From positions 822,501-886,500 of the forward strand of contig NZ_BQME02000001.1 of assembly GCF_022180385.2 (NCBI RefSeq): a stretch of DNA of 64,000 nt, written 5' to 3'. Positions 27,201 to 35,253 of the stretch are shown here, in pieces (within the stretch, counting starts at the first letter, position 1; every line of letters starts with the position of its first letter). The position numbers and the translations under genes are program-made. Below the pieces are notes generated by a model that saw only the letters and a list, made by a program, of their open reading frames with translations, searched no databases and was not told the origin of the DNA. Source of the stretch: Paenibacillus sp. L3-i20. GTDB taxonomy: Bacteria > Bacillota > Bacilli > Paenibacillales > Paenibacillaceae.

Positions 27201-28086
27201 CTTAACTATTACTGATGAGATTAAGAAATTGGCGCAGGAGCAAGGACTTACTGTAGAAACCCAACCGTTAGACTTCAATATCTTCAAACTTATATCTGGA
27301 AATAACTACGAAGAAGTAACCAATTTCGGTAAATTGAAATTTAATCGTACTTTTAAATTGAATGCCAAAGATATCGATACTAACCGTGCAACTGGAGTTT
27401 TATATTTACCCGATTCAAAAGATTTCCGTCCAGTCTCCACCGTCTTCACAAAAGGCGAAAAAGACGGCATAACTGCGAACTTGGTTACTAACGGTAACAG
27501 CATTTACACCATCGTCGAATCCAATTTCAAATTCAAAGATGTTACTGCCGAGTGGGCTAAGAGCTCTATCGAGCGTGCAACTGCGAGATTGATTGTTTCT
27601 GGAGAAACAAGTGAGCTATTTGGTGCAAGCACCAAAATTACTCGCGCTGAATTTGTCTCTATCATGGTAAGAGGACTTGGCATCATCCCGAATATAAAAG
27701 GTACTGCGTTCGACGATGTAGCTGTTGATTCCAAATATGCTAGAGATATTGCAGTAGCGAAAGAACTAGGAATAGTGACTGGTAAAACAGCTAACACGTT
27801 TAATCCAGAAGGCACGATTACACGTCAAGATATTGCTGTTATATTGGCAAATGTATTGAAGCTTAACAAAGGACTAAAAGATGCTAATGATAACATACTT
27901 AACACATTCCGCGATAAGGATTCCATTGCTTTGTATGCCAAACCTGCAGTCGCTCTATTGGTACATGAGAAAATTATGCAAGGTGTATCTGCTACAAAGT
28001 TTGATCCTAAGTCCAATATATCTAGAGCACAGGCAGTAGTAGCTATCGTTAGATTCCTTGATAATTTGGAGAAAACGAGCAAGTAG
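24241..28086 (+). CDS. SLH-anchored GH18 chitinase, multidomain
   Basis: A 1281-aa secreted enzyme that would hydrolyse chitin at the cell surface. Order: signal peptide (about 1-36), Val-Pro-Thr-Glu repeat linker (about 50-100), two or three fibronectin III-type domains (about 120-385), GH18 domain (about 395-780) with catalytic DGLDIDWEYP (Glu about 535) and YDYSGSW, another FnIII domain (about 785-875), a linker domain, and three SLH repeats at the C-terminus (about 1097-1278; RAEFVSIMVRGLG, RQDIAVILANVL, RAQAVVAIVRFL). AGAGGG precedes ATG 24241. SLH repeats tie it to secondary cell-wall polymer rather than releasing it. Confidence 0.95.
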   Translation: MVYFSMRKKEMKLLFIVFLSLALLVSPLLNTTATYADSSVATEQTEQSNEVPAEGPDDVPTEVPTEVPVDVPTEVPTEVPVDVPTEGPDKTPGENTEVVVPNPEVTKPLEPAADAISPLAPQNLSIVEGTLTYNSVQLKWDFRENLDDNDIQIYNEIVNAKGERVWKDLIWGSYWSRTPLLKPETAYKLMIVWNGDSKLEHKSNIIEFTTPADASQYKEHPLTPPLNVRLSNITDTSVTLSWKGSTDAAGYDYYVNGAWISGVWDGSDTVTYTFPNGAPAAGTPFQFIVGSQAKGKDPVKAAPISIKWGELAAPRDLQVITANRTTAALGWTPTHGATNYDIYQGNTLIGSSESPRYVVNGLTEGQSYSFTVVAKNALWKSPASIAATTVPGADYTNFTYYGAWMVYNRNYLPEAADYSQITHINYAFFDLCWLKVNSAGKPCVNPKIPIMSDYVFDGELILGDQEKDLENLAKFKTIKANNPHLKVMASVGGWNSSNYFSVMAKTDVTRRAFANSVIEYLREFNMDGLDIDWEYPVEGGAEDNTRSPDDKQNFTLLMKTVREALDAAGAADGKYYLLTIASGQGDNFTVNADYVNSVQYLDMINIMTYDYSGSWATLAYHNAPLYYDPNNTRSSAKRNNVRGGLLGHLNGGVPDYKLNVGIPYYGVAWEGCPATGQYQTCASTPKGTWGDGDGKFDIFDIENNMVNKNGFTYYWNEYAKAAYVYNPENGRFITFNDQTSMMYFTSLAKTLNLAGVMSWEISADRNKTLTTQIIKDLPIDGKFNATALTAPKNLVSEWIEDTRIQVKWDAVAGAAGYEVYRNHQYVGYTTETKYTHTGIIAATEYEFNVLAVKKDTNKVVEVSPSSQILKATTLINAPIGSFTPAPIKAKDELNTSTSKSDAGLTINILKDASIQTIESAKVTSYKITINENAQLLNIIIPKGVIDAIFVQGEGAQLSIVWKNITYVVPAHAIHLNADIKISIKPTDLTITDEIKKLAQEQGLTVETQPLDFNIFKLISGNNYEEVTNFGKLKFNRTFKLNAKDIDTNRATGVLYLPDSKDFRPVSTVFTKGEKDGITANLVTNGNSIYTIVESNFKFKDVTAEWAKSSIERATARLIVSGETSELFGASTKITRAEFVSIMVRGLGIIPNIKGTAFDDVAVDSKYARDIAVAKELGIVTGKTANTFNPEGTITRQDIAVILANVLKLNKGLKDANDNILNTFRDKDSIALYAKPAVALLVHEKIMQGVSATKFDPKSNISRAQAVVAIVRFLDNLEKTSK
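24412..24483 (+). repeat. Exact 36-bp tandem repeat in the chitinase linker
   Basis: Two identical 36-bp units (24412-24447 and 24448-24483) encode DVPTEVPTEVPV twice; a third partial unit follows. Exact identity at the DNA level suggests recent slippage. Confidence 0.9.
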
Positions 28087-28105
28087 TATCAATAAAGCAA
28101 GAATG

Positions 28106-28147
28106 AAAAAGGGACTAAGCAAGATTAATCTGCTTAGTCCCTTTTCT
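28106..28147. terminator. Bidirectional terminator after the chitinase
   Basis: AAAAGGGACTAAGCA - loop - TGCTTAGTCCCTTTT, a 15-bp perfect stem with A and T tracts, shared by the chitinase and possibly by the convergent helicase gene. Confidence 0.9.
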
Positions 28148-28273
28148 ATATTTTTTCTATGCTTTTCTGTGCCTTTTGTTTACTCTCCGCCTTGTTTACT
28201 TGTTATGCCTCGTAACATTCCGCCTATCATCGAGAGGAAAATTCCTCATTCGCAATTAAAGTCACTATTTCCC

Positions 28274-30568
28274 CTACTCTAATTCCAACAACCCCATTTC
28301 CAAACACATCGAGATTGCCAGTGTCTTTACATTGCTTGTTCCAAACCGAATCGTAACTCGCTCTCCATCCATCGCTTCTATGACACCTGCGCCAAACACC
28401 CGATGGCGGACCGCCGTTCCTTCTACTAACAATGATTGAGAGCGAATCGCATTCGGATTTACCTCAGCTTGTTTAGCTACTCTACCCGCAGTTATAGATT
28501 TAAACTTCACACCACTAGAAGACTCTTCTCGCATAACTGACATGGATGACACACCTTTACTTCGTTCTAGCGCAGAAGCTTCTTTCCTTTCTCGTCTACT
28601 CGGATCTACAATATCCCGAACTGCTGTCATAAAGGAAGATTCCGACTTTTTCTCCCCATCCCGCTGCTCGTAAGCAACTAGTTCCAGATGTCTTCGCGCA
28701 CGAGTCATCGCTACATAGAACAAGCGGACTGCCTCTTCCATAAGCGGTTGAGTTCCATCTGCTTCACTGGACTTCGTTTCGTCTGATGATGGAATAATAC
28801 CTTCGATAAGATCGACCATGTATACATGATCGAATTCCAAACCCTTTGCGCTGTGGAAGGTCGAGAACGTAACAACATTTTGCCCCCGACGGGACTTTGC
28901 CCCCTTAAGAACTGCCTCCAAATACTTTAATCGATTGGCAAAGTCAGCCATCGTCTCAAGTCCGTCAGCAATATCTTCAAGCGTATTCAAAATACCAATC
29001 AAATACTCCTTGCTGAAGCCGAGCCTTTCACACATTTTTTCGAGCGCTTTCTCATACCCAAGTCTCGATCGGATAACACGTATAGCCTGTTGAGGCGGCA
29101 TGCCACTCATTTGCTGGAACGTTTCCTTTGCTTCCGTAATCGGTTTTCTTTGATATTCCTGAAGCTGAACAATGTTCAGCAGATTATCAAACACTGACTC
29201 GTTATTTTCGATCGTCTTTAGAACTGCCATCTGATGTTTACTTATATATCCGTTGAACTTAAGATGAATATTTTCCAATATATCAGGTCGCTTGTCGGTA
29301 AACGTCATTCGCATGAAATTCAATATGTCTTCAATAACCCAATGCGAGAAAAACCGATTATCAGCATCCTTCATATAGAATGGAATTCCCGCACGGTCAA
29401 ATTCATTCATTAGTCCAATGGAAGATGAATTATTACGATACAAAATAGCTGCCTCAGAAAGCTTGTCCAGCTTCTGCATCTCTCTCGCCACATATTTGGC
29501 CTGCGAACGATAATCCGCTAATCTTTTAAAGGCGACCTCTTCGACTGAAGCATTTTGTGTAAACATATTTTTGTTATACCGATTCTTATTGCGCTTAATA
29601 AATTGGTTCGAGACAGCGACGATCTCTTGTGACGAACGATAGTTTTGTTCCATATAAAGCGTAATTGCGCTTGGGTATGCAGCCTTGAAGTTTAACAAAT
29701 AAGATGGCTCTGCACCCCGCCAGCTATAGATGGATTGATCATCATCCGCTACAACGCATAGGTTCTGATGCTCTCTTGCCAGCTTCTCGATAATGGCGTG
29801 TTGCACCATCGATGTATCCTGACTTTCATCTGTTAACAAATAATCATAGCGGCGCTGGTACTTGCGGAGAACAAACTCGTCCCTTCCCAAAATGTCGTTG
29901 CCGATCGTCAACATATCATCGAAATCGATGAGCAGCTTAGAATGTCCCGTTCGCTTGAACGCCTCGTATTCACGTAATATACGCTCCGCCTGCGGTACAT
30001 CAACCTTTACACGGACCCATTCTTCAGGCGGAATCATTTTATTTTTCACATAACTGATATAGGTCGTTAATGCCTCCATTCCATCATCAGTTGCATTCTC
30101 ACCGACTATTTCTTTAAATAGTCCACGTAAAATAATACGTTTATGAAGTGGCAACCCATTCTCATCGAGTTCCTCACTCGTCGCTCCCTCCGCTTCCGTC
30201 CCACCCTCAATAATGTGATAAGCGGTTCCCGTCTTGCGGAAGTGCTCCCGAACAACTTCATAGGCTAAACTGTGAATCGTAGAGAAATCAACAGCTGGAA
30301 GATGGGGAAAGAACCGTTTGAATCGTTCCTTCATATCTCTAGCAGATGCCCTGCTGAACGTCACGGCCTTTATTCTCGACGGGTTCGCACCCTTCTCTTC
30401 TATTAAATATCCAATCCGCATAATAATTGTTGTTGTCTTACCCGATCCAGGCGAAGCGAGCAGCAGCAGCGGCCCCTCTGTCTGAACGACAGCTTTCGTC
30501 TGAACATCGTTTAGTTTAACGCCAAGCTCTGTTTCTTTCCGTTTCAAAAATTGATCTAACCCGTTCAT
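28274..30568 (-). CDS. UvrD/PcrA-like superfamily 1 DNA helicase
   Basis: A 764-aa ATP-dependent 3'-5' helicase. Motif I ASPGSGKTTTIIMRI (about 36), motif Ia FSRASARDMKERF, motif II LLTDESQDTS (about 245), motif III DDDQSIYSWRGAEPS, motif IV QNYRSSQEIV, motif V TFHSAKGLEFDHVY (about 560), motif VI YVAMTRARRHLEL. The C-terminal 80 residues (KFKSITAGRVAKQAEVNP) match the UvrD-like group that includes B. subtilis YjcD. ATG 30568 preferred; a TTG three codons upstream is the alternative. Confidence 0.92.
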   Translation of the reverse strand: MNGLDQFLKRKETELGVKLNDVQTKAVVQTEGPLLLLASPGSGKTTTIIMRIGYLIEEKGANPSRIKAVTFSRASARDMKERFKRFFPHLPAVDFSTIHSLAYEVVREHFRKTGTAYHIIEGGTEAEGATSEELDENGLPLHKRIILRGLFKEIVGENATDDGMEALTTYISYVKNKMIPPEEWVRVKVDVPQAERILREYEAFKRTGHSKLLIDFDDMLTIGNDILGRDEFVLRKYQRRYDYLLTDESQDTSMVQHAIIEKLAREHQNLCVVADDDQSIYSWRGAEPSYLLNFKAAYPSAITLYMEQNYRSSQEIVAVSNQFIKRNKNRYNKNMFTQNASVEEVAFKRLADYRSQAKYVAREMQKLDKLSEAAILYRNNSSSIGLMNEFDRAGIPFYMKDADNRFFSHWVIEDILNFMRMTFTDKRPDILENIHLKFNGYISKHQMAVLKTIENNESVFDNLLNIVQLQEYQRKPITEAKETFQQMSGMPPQQAIRVIRSRLGYEKALEKMCERLGFSKEYLIGILNTLEDIADGLETMADFANRLKYLEAVLKGAKSRRGQNVVTFSTFHSAKGLEFDHVYMVDLIEGIIPSSDETKSSEADGTQPLMEEAVRLFYVAMTRARRHLELVAYEQRDGEKKSESSFMTAVRDIVDPSRRERKEASALERSKGVSSMSVMREESSSGVKFKSITAGRVAKQAEVNPNAIRSQSLLVEGTAVRHRVFGAGVIEAMDGERVTIRFGTSNVKTLAISMCLEMGLLELE

Positions 30569-30842
30569 ATTACCCAATTCCCTTTTTGTCCGATTGAATC
30601 CATCGCTTCATTATAACATGTCAAAATTCAAAATGATGTGGGGCTTCTACTCCCTTTACAACTGACTTCAAGCACTATCTAACCGTTTGATTATCATGAT
30701 AATACTGCAACTGAAACTATTTTTTTCCTAAATTAACATTCTCAAATACAAAGACATTTAGATAGGTTATAATGACGAAGAAACCGTATACACGATCTTC
30801 CAAATGTACAATATATAGCACTCACAAGGAGGCACTTTACAT

Positions 30843-31421
30843 ATGATAGATAAGTTATTCCTATTATCAAACGAAAAATACGAAGCACTTTCAACCGGCC
30901 TTCAAAAAGATATCTACCAAGAATATTATCAATTTGTGTATTCAGCTATTATTTTCATGGTGAAAAATCATGCAACGACAGAGGATATTATTCAAACCTC
31001 ATTCCTAAAGGTTATAGAAAAAATTCCTCCCGGATTAAGCAATGTCCAATTAAAAAGTTGGATTAAAGTCGTTGTGCGAAATTCGGTCCATAATTATTTT
31101 AGAAAAACGAAAAAAAACCGCAACGACATCGACTCTGATAGTGTTTATATTAATGAGAGCACCGATTACGCTACTGAATCAGCATCTATTGAACGAGAAA
31201 TTGAACTCAAGGTTATGACCGAAACAATCGGTGTATGCTTGAACGAAATGAAACCAGAATATAAAGCATTGATTGAGCTGCGCTGGAAAAAGGACTTAAG
31301 CTATAGAGAAATGGCCGCTGAGCTTGATACAACCGAAGATAAAGTGAAATACAAACTTTACAGAGCAAGGGAAGCGCTCAAGAAAAGACTGTTCAAGAGA
31401 TGGGGTGGTAGCTATGAATAA
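30843..31421 (+). CDS. Sigma-70 family ECF sigma factor
   Basis: A 192-aa sigma factor: region 2 (YYQFVYSAIIFMVKNHATTE then DIIQTSFLKVIEKI, about 24-58) and region 4 (LRWKKDLSYREMAAELDTTE then DKVKYKLYRAREAL, about 140-178). AAGGAGG upstream of ATG 30843. Followed with an 8-base overlap by a DUF4367 membrane protein, the usual anti-sigma arrangement. A TATAAT box at about 30768 suggests housekeeping transcription as well. Confidence 0.92.
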   Translation: MIDKLFLLSNEKYEALSTGLQKDIYQEYYQFVYSAIIFMVKNHATTEDIIQTSFLKVIEKIPPGLSNVQLKSWIKVVVRNSVHNYFRKTKKNRNDIDSDSVYINESTDYATESASIEREIELKVMTETIGVCLNEMKPEYKALIELRWKKDLSYREMAAELDTTEDKVKYKLYRAREALKKRLFKRWGGSYE

Positions 31422-32238
31422 ACAAGAATTCGATCAATTATTTGATAACGCTTTTGATGAAAGTGTCAAAACCCACGAATTTCTACCTGATTCCAGCACA
31501 TCATGGGCCAAGGTTAAGAAGGCACTTGATAAGAAAACGCGAAGAAAACGGACCCTTCGTATCTTGCCTTATATTGCTGCCGCTTTTATATTTGGCGCCG
31601 TTATTTTTGGTACACCAACAGTCACCAATGCATTCCAACCATTCTACCAAGCAATAACAACTATAAAAGACGGTGTAATCAACATCATATTTGGGACTAA
31701 TGCACCCAATCCTACGAAACCTCGTACTGCCCCGCCACCAGATTATACGGGCAATTTATCATATGATCCAACAAGCAACAGTTATGCGGGAAATAACGAT
31801 GAAGATACAAAATACAATAGCAAGGAATTTAACACATGGGAGGAAGCATCTCCTTTTATTGATTTCAATCTTCCAGACAATTTGAATATTCCAGACAATT
31901 ATAAGCTGAAATATGTTCAAACCTTAATTAATGAGAAGACACAGATATCAAGCATTACAACTATAAATTATCGGAAGTCAGATGACGTGGGCTATTTTAT
32001 AACCATACAAAAACTTCGTCCGAATAGTGTACTAAAATCAGGAGCCGATACATCTAATAATGATGTTACATTAGAAACTGTCCATATTGGCGATACTCCA
32101 GCATACCTATTTACTACAATCGATGGAACGACAAGCATTGAATTTCTCAAAATAGATACCCATGTGTCCATAATTGGAGCGCTAAGCAAAGAAGATGCAA
32201 TACTAATTGCAGAAGATTTGACAACAGGAAAATATTAA
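31414..32238 (+). CDS. DUF4367 membrane protein, probable anti-sigma factor
   Basis: A 274-aa protein: about 50 cytosolic residues (a likely sigma-binding region), one membrane segment (ILPYIAAAFIFGAVIFG, about 50-66), and an extracytoplasmic part ending in a DUF4367 domain (about 150-270). Start ATG 31414 overlaps the sigma stop and has GGGGTGG upstream. The external linker contains PRTAPPP, repeated in the neighbouring secreted protein at 32279. Confidence 0.85.
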   Translation: MNKQEFDQLFDNAFDESVKTHEFLPDSSTSWAKVKKALDKKTRRKRTLRILPYIAAAFIFGAVIFGTPTVTNAFQPFYQAITTIKDGVINIIFGTNAPNPTKPRTAPPPDYTGNLSYDPTSNSYAGNNDEDTKYNSKEFNTWEEASPFIDFNLPDNLNIPDNYKLKYVQTLINEKTQISSITTINYRKSDDVGYFITIQKLRPNSVLKSGADTSNNDVTLETVHIGDTPAYLFTTIDGTTSIEFLKIDTHVSIIGALSKEDAILIAEDLTTGKY

Positions 32239-32274
32239 AAAAACGAGCCCCTAACATTCGGGGCTCGTTTTTGT
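32237..32274. terminator. Bidirectional terminator
   Basis: AAAAACGAGCCCC - loop - GGGGCTCGTTTTT, perfect stem between the convergent DUF4367 and secreted-protein genes. Confidence 0.9.
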
Positions 32275-32278
32275 GTAA

Positions 32279-32755
32279 TTAGGCTGCAACAAATGTTTGA
32301 GAATATTCAACTGCTTGTTCAGTTACAGTACCTTGCTTCGCAGTGTGAGTAACTTTGATGCGGAAATAATATCCACTTTCAATCTCTTTTGTTACCTGTT
32401 CGCTCAATGAACTCGTGTTGGATTTATTAATTGTACTTGTGGAACTAAAATCTGTCCAAGCAGATCCTGTCCACTTCTGAGTTACTACAGATATTCCTAA
32501 TTGCTGAACAGATGATTTAGTTTGACTCGTTATGGATATTTCCACCTTTTGATTTTTATTATCGTTAAAATTAATAAGAGAGCTCTGTAAGTATTTATAC
32601 CCGGTGAATGATGCAAACGGTTGTACTATATTAGGTGGTGGAGCTGTTCGAGGCATTGTCTCACTCCTTGCTGAAGCGATTTGTGGCACTAACATAAGTA
32701 CAACCATAATCAACAGACCAATCTTCACTTTTGTAAAACGTCTAATTTTTGTCAT
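32279..32755 (-). CDS. Secreted DUF6147-like protein
   Basis: A 158-aa protein: signal peptide (IGLLIMVVLMLVPQIASARS, about 12-31), then MPRTAPPPN and a beta-rich domain (WTGSAWTDFSSTSTINKS, YYFRIKVTHTAKQGTVTEQA) resembling DUF6147. Function unknown. ATG 32755 has AAAGGGG nine bases upstream; the longer frame has none. Shares the PRTAPPP motif with the anti-sigma-like protein across the terminator, encoded by different codons. Confidence 0.7.
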   Translation of the reverse strand: MTKIRRFTKVKIGLLIMVVLMLVPQIASARSETMPRTAPPPNIVQPFASFTGYKYLQSSLINFNDNKNQKVEISITSQTKSSVQQLGISVVTQKWTGSAWTDFSSTSTINKSNTSSLSEQVTKEIESGYYFRIKVTHTAKQGTVTEQAVEYSQTFVAA

Positions 32756-33005
32756 AGCGGCTATCCCCTTTAATCGATTATGTACTTTCAATCATAATAG
32801 ACTCTTAAATGATTAAAAATGTTTCATAAATTTGAAAAAATGGGATAATTATTTTCCATGCATACTTACTCAAAACTAAATTATTACTGAAGCTTTCTCA
32901 TCGGTTGATATATTAATCTCTTTCTTTCACTTTTTCCTTTTCATAACGATCTATCGCCTCTCGAGCAATAAAAAACAATTAAGAGACCCAATTAAAACTC
33001 CTCCT

Positions 33006-33158
33006 CTACAAATACTTCTTCCGCGTCAAAAGCACAAAAGCAAACAATAAAATTAAACCAACAAAGCCTAGAATTGCCCACTCAGTATCGAGATTTGCAA
33101 TAACCAAAAATACAATACCCATTATAATAACAGTTGTATACCATTGTGATTTTTTCAT
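33006..33158 (-). CDS. Small two-segment membrane protein, 50 aa
   Basis: A 50-aa protein starting MKKSQWYTTVIIMGIVFLV, with hydrophobic segments at about 8-21 and 28-44 and the basic end LTRKKYL. AAAAGGGGAAGCGTTT stands before ATG 33158, a good ribosome binding site. Function unknown. Confidence 0.7.
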   Translation of the reverse strand: MKKSQWYTTVIIMGIVFLVIANLDTEWAILGFVGLILLFAFVLLTRKKYL

Positions 33159-33220
33159 AAACGCTTCCCCTTTTTACTAAGCAGGCATGATTTTAATTTC
33201 AAACAATACTATTTTTTGTA

Positions 33221-33516
33221 CTATGGGAGGTCAGAATTATTTATTTCCCCCACCAGTTTAATATGCGGTCCAAGTAAAATTGCATCAGCACTTACTCCAA
33301 CAATAATTACATTTCGTAATGCTAAATACTTTAAAGTTTCATCGGCATCACTTTTTACGTATGATATAACAAATTAAACAGGTTCCCGCCACTGATATAT
33401 ATTATATCTTTCTGAGTAAGCCGTTCATGGTTTTTGAAACTGACTGGTTTCTCTGTCAATTAGCTTTAAAAAATTGGTTCATAATATCCTCTAGAAGTTA
33501 GTACTAATTTAGTCAT
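33221..33516 (-). pseudogene. Peptidase S51 (dipeptidase E-like) remnant
   Basis: Pieces of one protein in changing frames: MTKLVLTSRGYYEPIF then a stop; LTQKDIIYISGGNLFNLLYH in another frame; then SDADETLKYLALRNVIIVGV and SADAILLGPHIKLVGEIN after a one-base shift, ending at 33221. IYISGGN and the GVSA-(G)-x-I-x-GP region are hallmarks of peptidase E/S51 and DUF-type glutamine amidotransferase-like proteins. The nucleophile elbow reads GVSAD instead of GVSAG, and the internal and C-terminal parts are missing. Non-functional. Confidence 0.7.
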
Positions 33517-33584
33517 AGACAGCCCTCCGCTACTTATTGTACTTACTTTAACAGATTTTGAAGTAATCTTTCCGTTAATTTAAC

Positions 33585-33637
33585 AAAAATAGGCTGTCCC
33601 ATAGTCAACATTGTTGACTTCTGGAACAGCCTTGCAA
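33585..33637 (-). terminator. Terminator of the PepSY/two-component operon
   Basis: Minus strand AGGCTGTTCCAGAAGTCAAC - ATT - GTTGACTATGGGACAGCCT followed by ATTTTTG; a long stem with small mismatches about 60 bases after the 33694 stop. Confidence 0.8.
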
Positions 33638-33693
33638 ACAATAACTTGATCGATACTTATTTCTCGTTTCTTTCAAATTACTTGCAATACTTA

Positions 33694-34389
33694 TTAATCA
33701 CGATCATTGTCGTCATTGTCATCGTCTTGATCGTTAAAATCATCTTGGTCATCATCATTATCATTATCGTTGATGTCATCATGATCATCATCGTTGTCAT
33801 CGTTATCATCATCTCTATCGACATCAATGATCTTGCCACTCACTGCGTTAACTTCAACTTCTGTTTTTACTCCATTTACAACAAGCTTCACTTCATAAGT
33901 AGGTTGCCCATCATCTTGATCACTCTTTACTTTCACGATAGTTCCACCCACATGAGCAACTGCTAGTTTACCTGCTTGATCAGCAGTAATCTTATGTGTT
34001 GCCTTGTTGCTATTTGATGTGTTTCCTGATTGCGCTGGCTTTACAGCAGTAGTCACAACAACGCGATCATCATCATCATTATCATCTAGCTTAGAACTTA
34101 TCGTTGCGCCAGTGTATGCATCAATTAAGACATCATATTCGACACGCTTCGTCGTTTCGATCTCAACTTCGTAATAAACGCGACCGCCTTCTCTCTCAAG
34201 CTCCACGCCTTCTACTCGACCAGCAACAACTTTTGTTGCAGCCTCTTTCGCTTTATTAACCCCAATCAATACTTCTTTTTTTGCTCCGCCACTCGCAGAA
34301 GCAGGCTGTACTGCACTTGCACCAATCACTCCACCAACAAGAACTGCAACTGATAATGCTCCGACCAAAGCTATACGTTTTTTCATCAT
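33694..34389 (-). CDS. Secreted double-PepSY protein with Asp/Asn tail
   Basis: A 231-aa exported protein: signal peptide (about 1-33), two PepSY domains (about 40-100, YYEVEIETTKRVEYDVLIDA, and about 130-193) and a 40-residue tail made almost only of Asp and Asn (DDDNDDNDDDHDD). PepSY proteins next to a sensor kinase recall B. subtilis ykoI/ykoJ with ykoGH. The acidic tail may bind divalent cations. GGAGG eight bases before ATG 34389. Confidence 0.85.
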   Translation of the reverse strand: MMKKRIALVGALSVAVLVGGVIGASAVQPASASGGAKKEVLIGVNKAKEAATKVVAGRVEGVELEREGGRVYYEVEIETTKRVEYDVLIDAYTGATISSKLDDNDDDDRVVVTTAVKPAQSGNTSNSNKATHKITADQAGKLAVAHVGGTIVKVKSDQDDGQPTYEVKLVVNGVKTEVEVNAVSGKIIDVDRDDDNDDNDDDHDDINDNDNDDDQDDFNDQDDDNDDNDRD

Positions 34390-34527
34390 TTTTTAACGCC
34401 TCCTGTTTTTGTTTGTCTCTTGCTTGACTTAAATATAACCATCCCACATGAGAACAACATAAGAGCAACATTAGAATTTGATGAGAAATGAAAGTGAACT
34501 CTCTCATGAATGCGAACCTCTTACTAA

Positions 34528-35169
34528 TTAAGTATCATCATCCTCATCATCTGAGCTATCGTCATCATCCGTAGTAACTGACATAATCGCACCAGAGATT
34601 GCATTTATCTGAACAATAAATTCCTTGCCGTCAGCAGTCTCAACTTCTACTAAGTAATCATCACCGCTTCCTCGCTCAACCTTTTCTACAACACCCTTTA
34701 CATGTTTGGACGCCAGCTTTCCAGCTTCAGCCGATGTTAAAAGAGCTGGTTTTTCTGTCGTTGGCTTCTTCGTCACAGGTGGCTTTGTTTCCTTATCGCC
34801 TGGCTTAGCGCTAGTATTTGGTTCTGTAGGTTTTGGTGTAGCCGAAGGTTTCGGCGTTGCCGTTGGCTTAGGCTTAGGCTTAACAACAGGATCACCTTTT
34901 GCACTAAGACGCGTAACAGAATGAATCGCGCCGTTATTCGCATCTACGATAAGCTCATATACTCCTGTTGCTGATTTAAGACCAATGTAATAAGATGCTC
35001 CCTTCAAGGTAGCTTCTGTAATTTGTCCAGAATACTTAGCACGCACCGCCTCAATTACTTCTTCTTCCGTCCATTTAGGACCGCTTATCCACGGCTTCCA
35101 AACCAGCAAGCCAACTATTAAAGCACTAACCACCGTTACAGCGGTAACAATGGCTATTTTCTTTGACAT
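34528..35169 (-). CDS. Membrane-anchored PepSY protein with Pro/Lys/Thr linker
   Basis: About 213 aa: N-terminal membrane anchor (IAIVTAVTVVSALIVGLLVW), a PepSY domain (about 30-90), a linker of repeated KPTATPKPSA units (about 93-135), a second PepSY domain (about 140-200) and an acidic end (DDDDSSDDEDDDT). Start is ATG 35169 or TTG 35175; the TTG has the better spacing to GGAGG. Paralogous in layout to 33694-34389. It lies 64 bases after the kinase gene, in the same orientation. Confidence 0.8.
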   Translation of the reverse strand: MSKKIAIVTAVTVVSALIVGLLVWKPWISGPKWTEEEVIEAVRAKYSGQITEATLKGASYYIGLKSATGVYELIVDANNGAIHSVTRLSAKGDPVVKPKPKPTATPKPSATPKPTEPNTSAKPGDKETKPPVTKKPTTEKPALLTSAEAGKLASKHVKGVVEKVERGSGDDYLVEVETADGKEFIVQINAISGAIMSVTTDDDDSSDDEDDDT

Positions 35170-35253
35170 ACTCAAAACTGCCACCTCCATCTCGAAAACA
35201 ATTTTAGTTAGTATAAATGATCAAGATTAGAATGGGATGAGAAATGCTGATCT

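Noticed and set aside
33646..33966. 106-aa plus-strand frame rich in Ile and Val
   Set aside because: It is the antisense of the Asp/Asn repeat tail of the PepSY protein; composition alone keeps it open.
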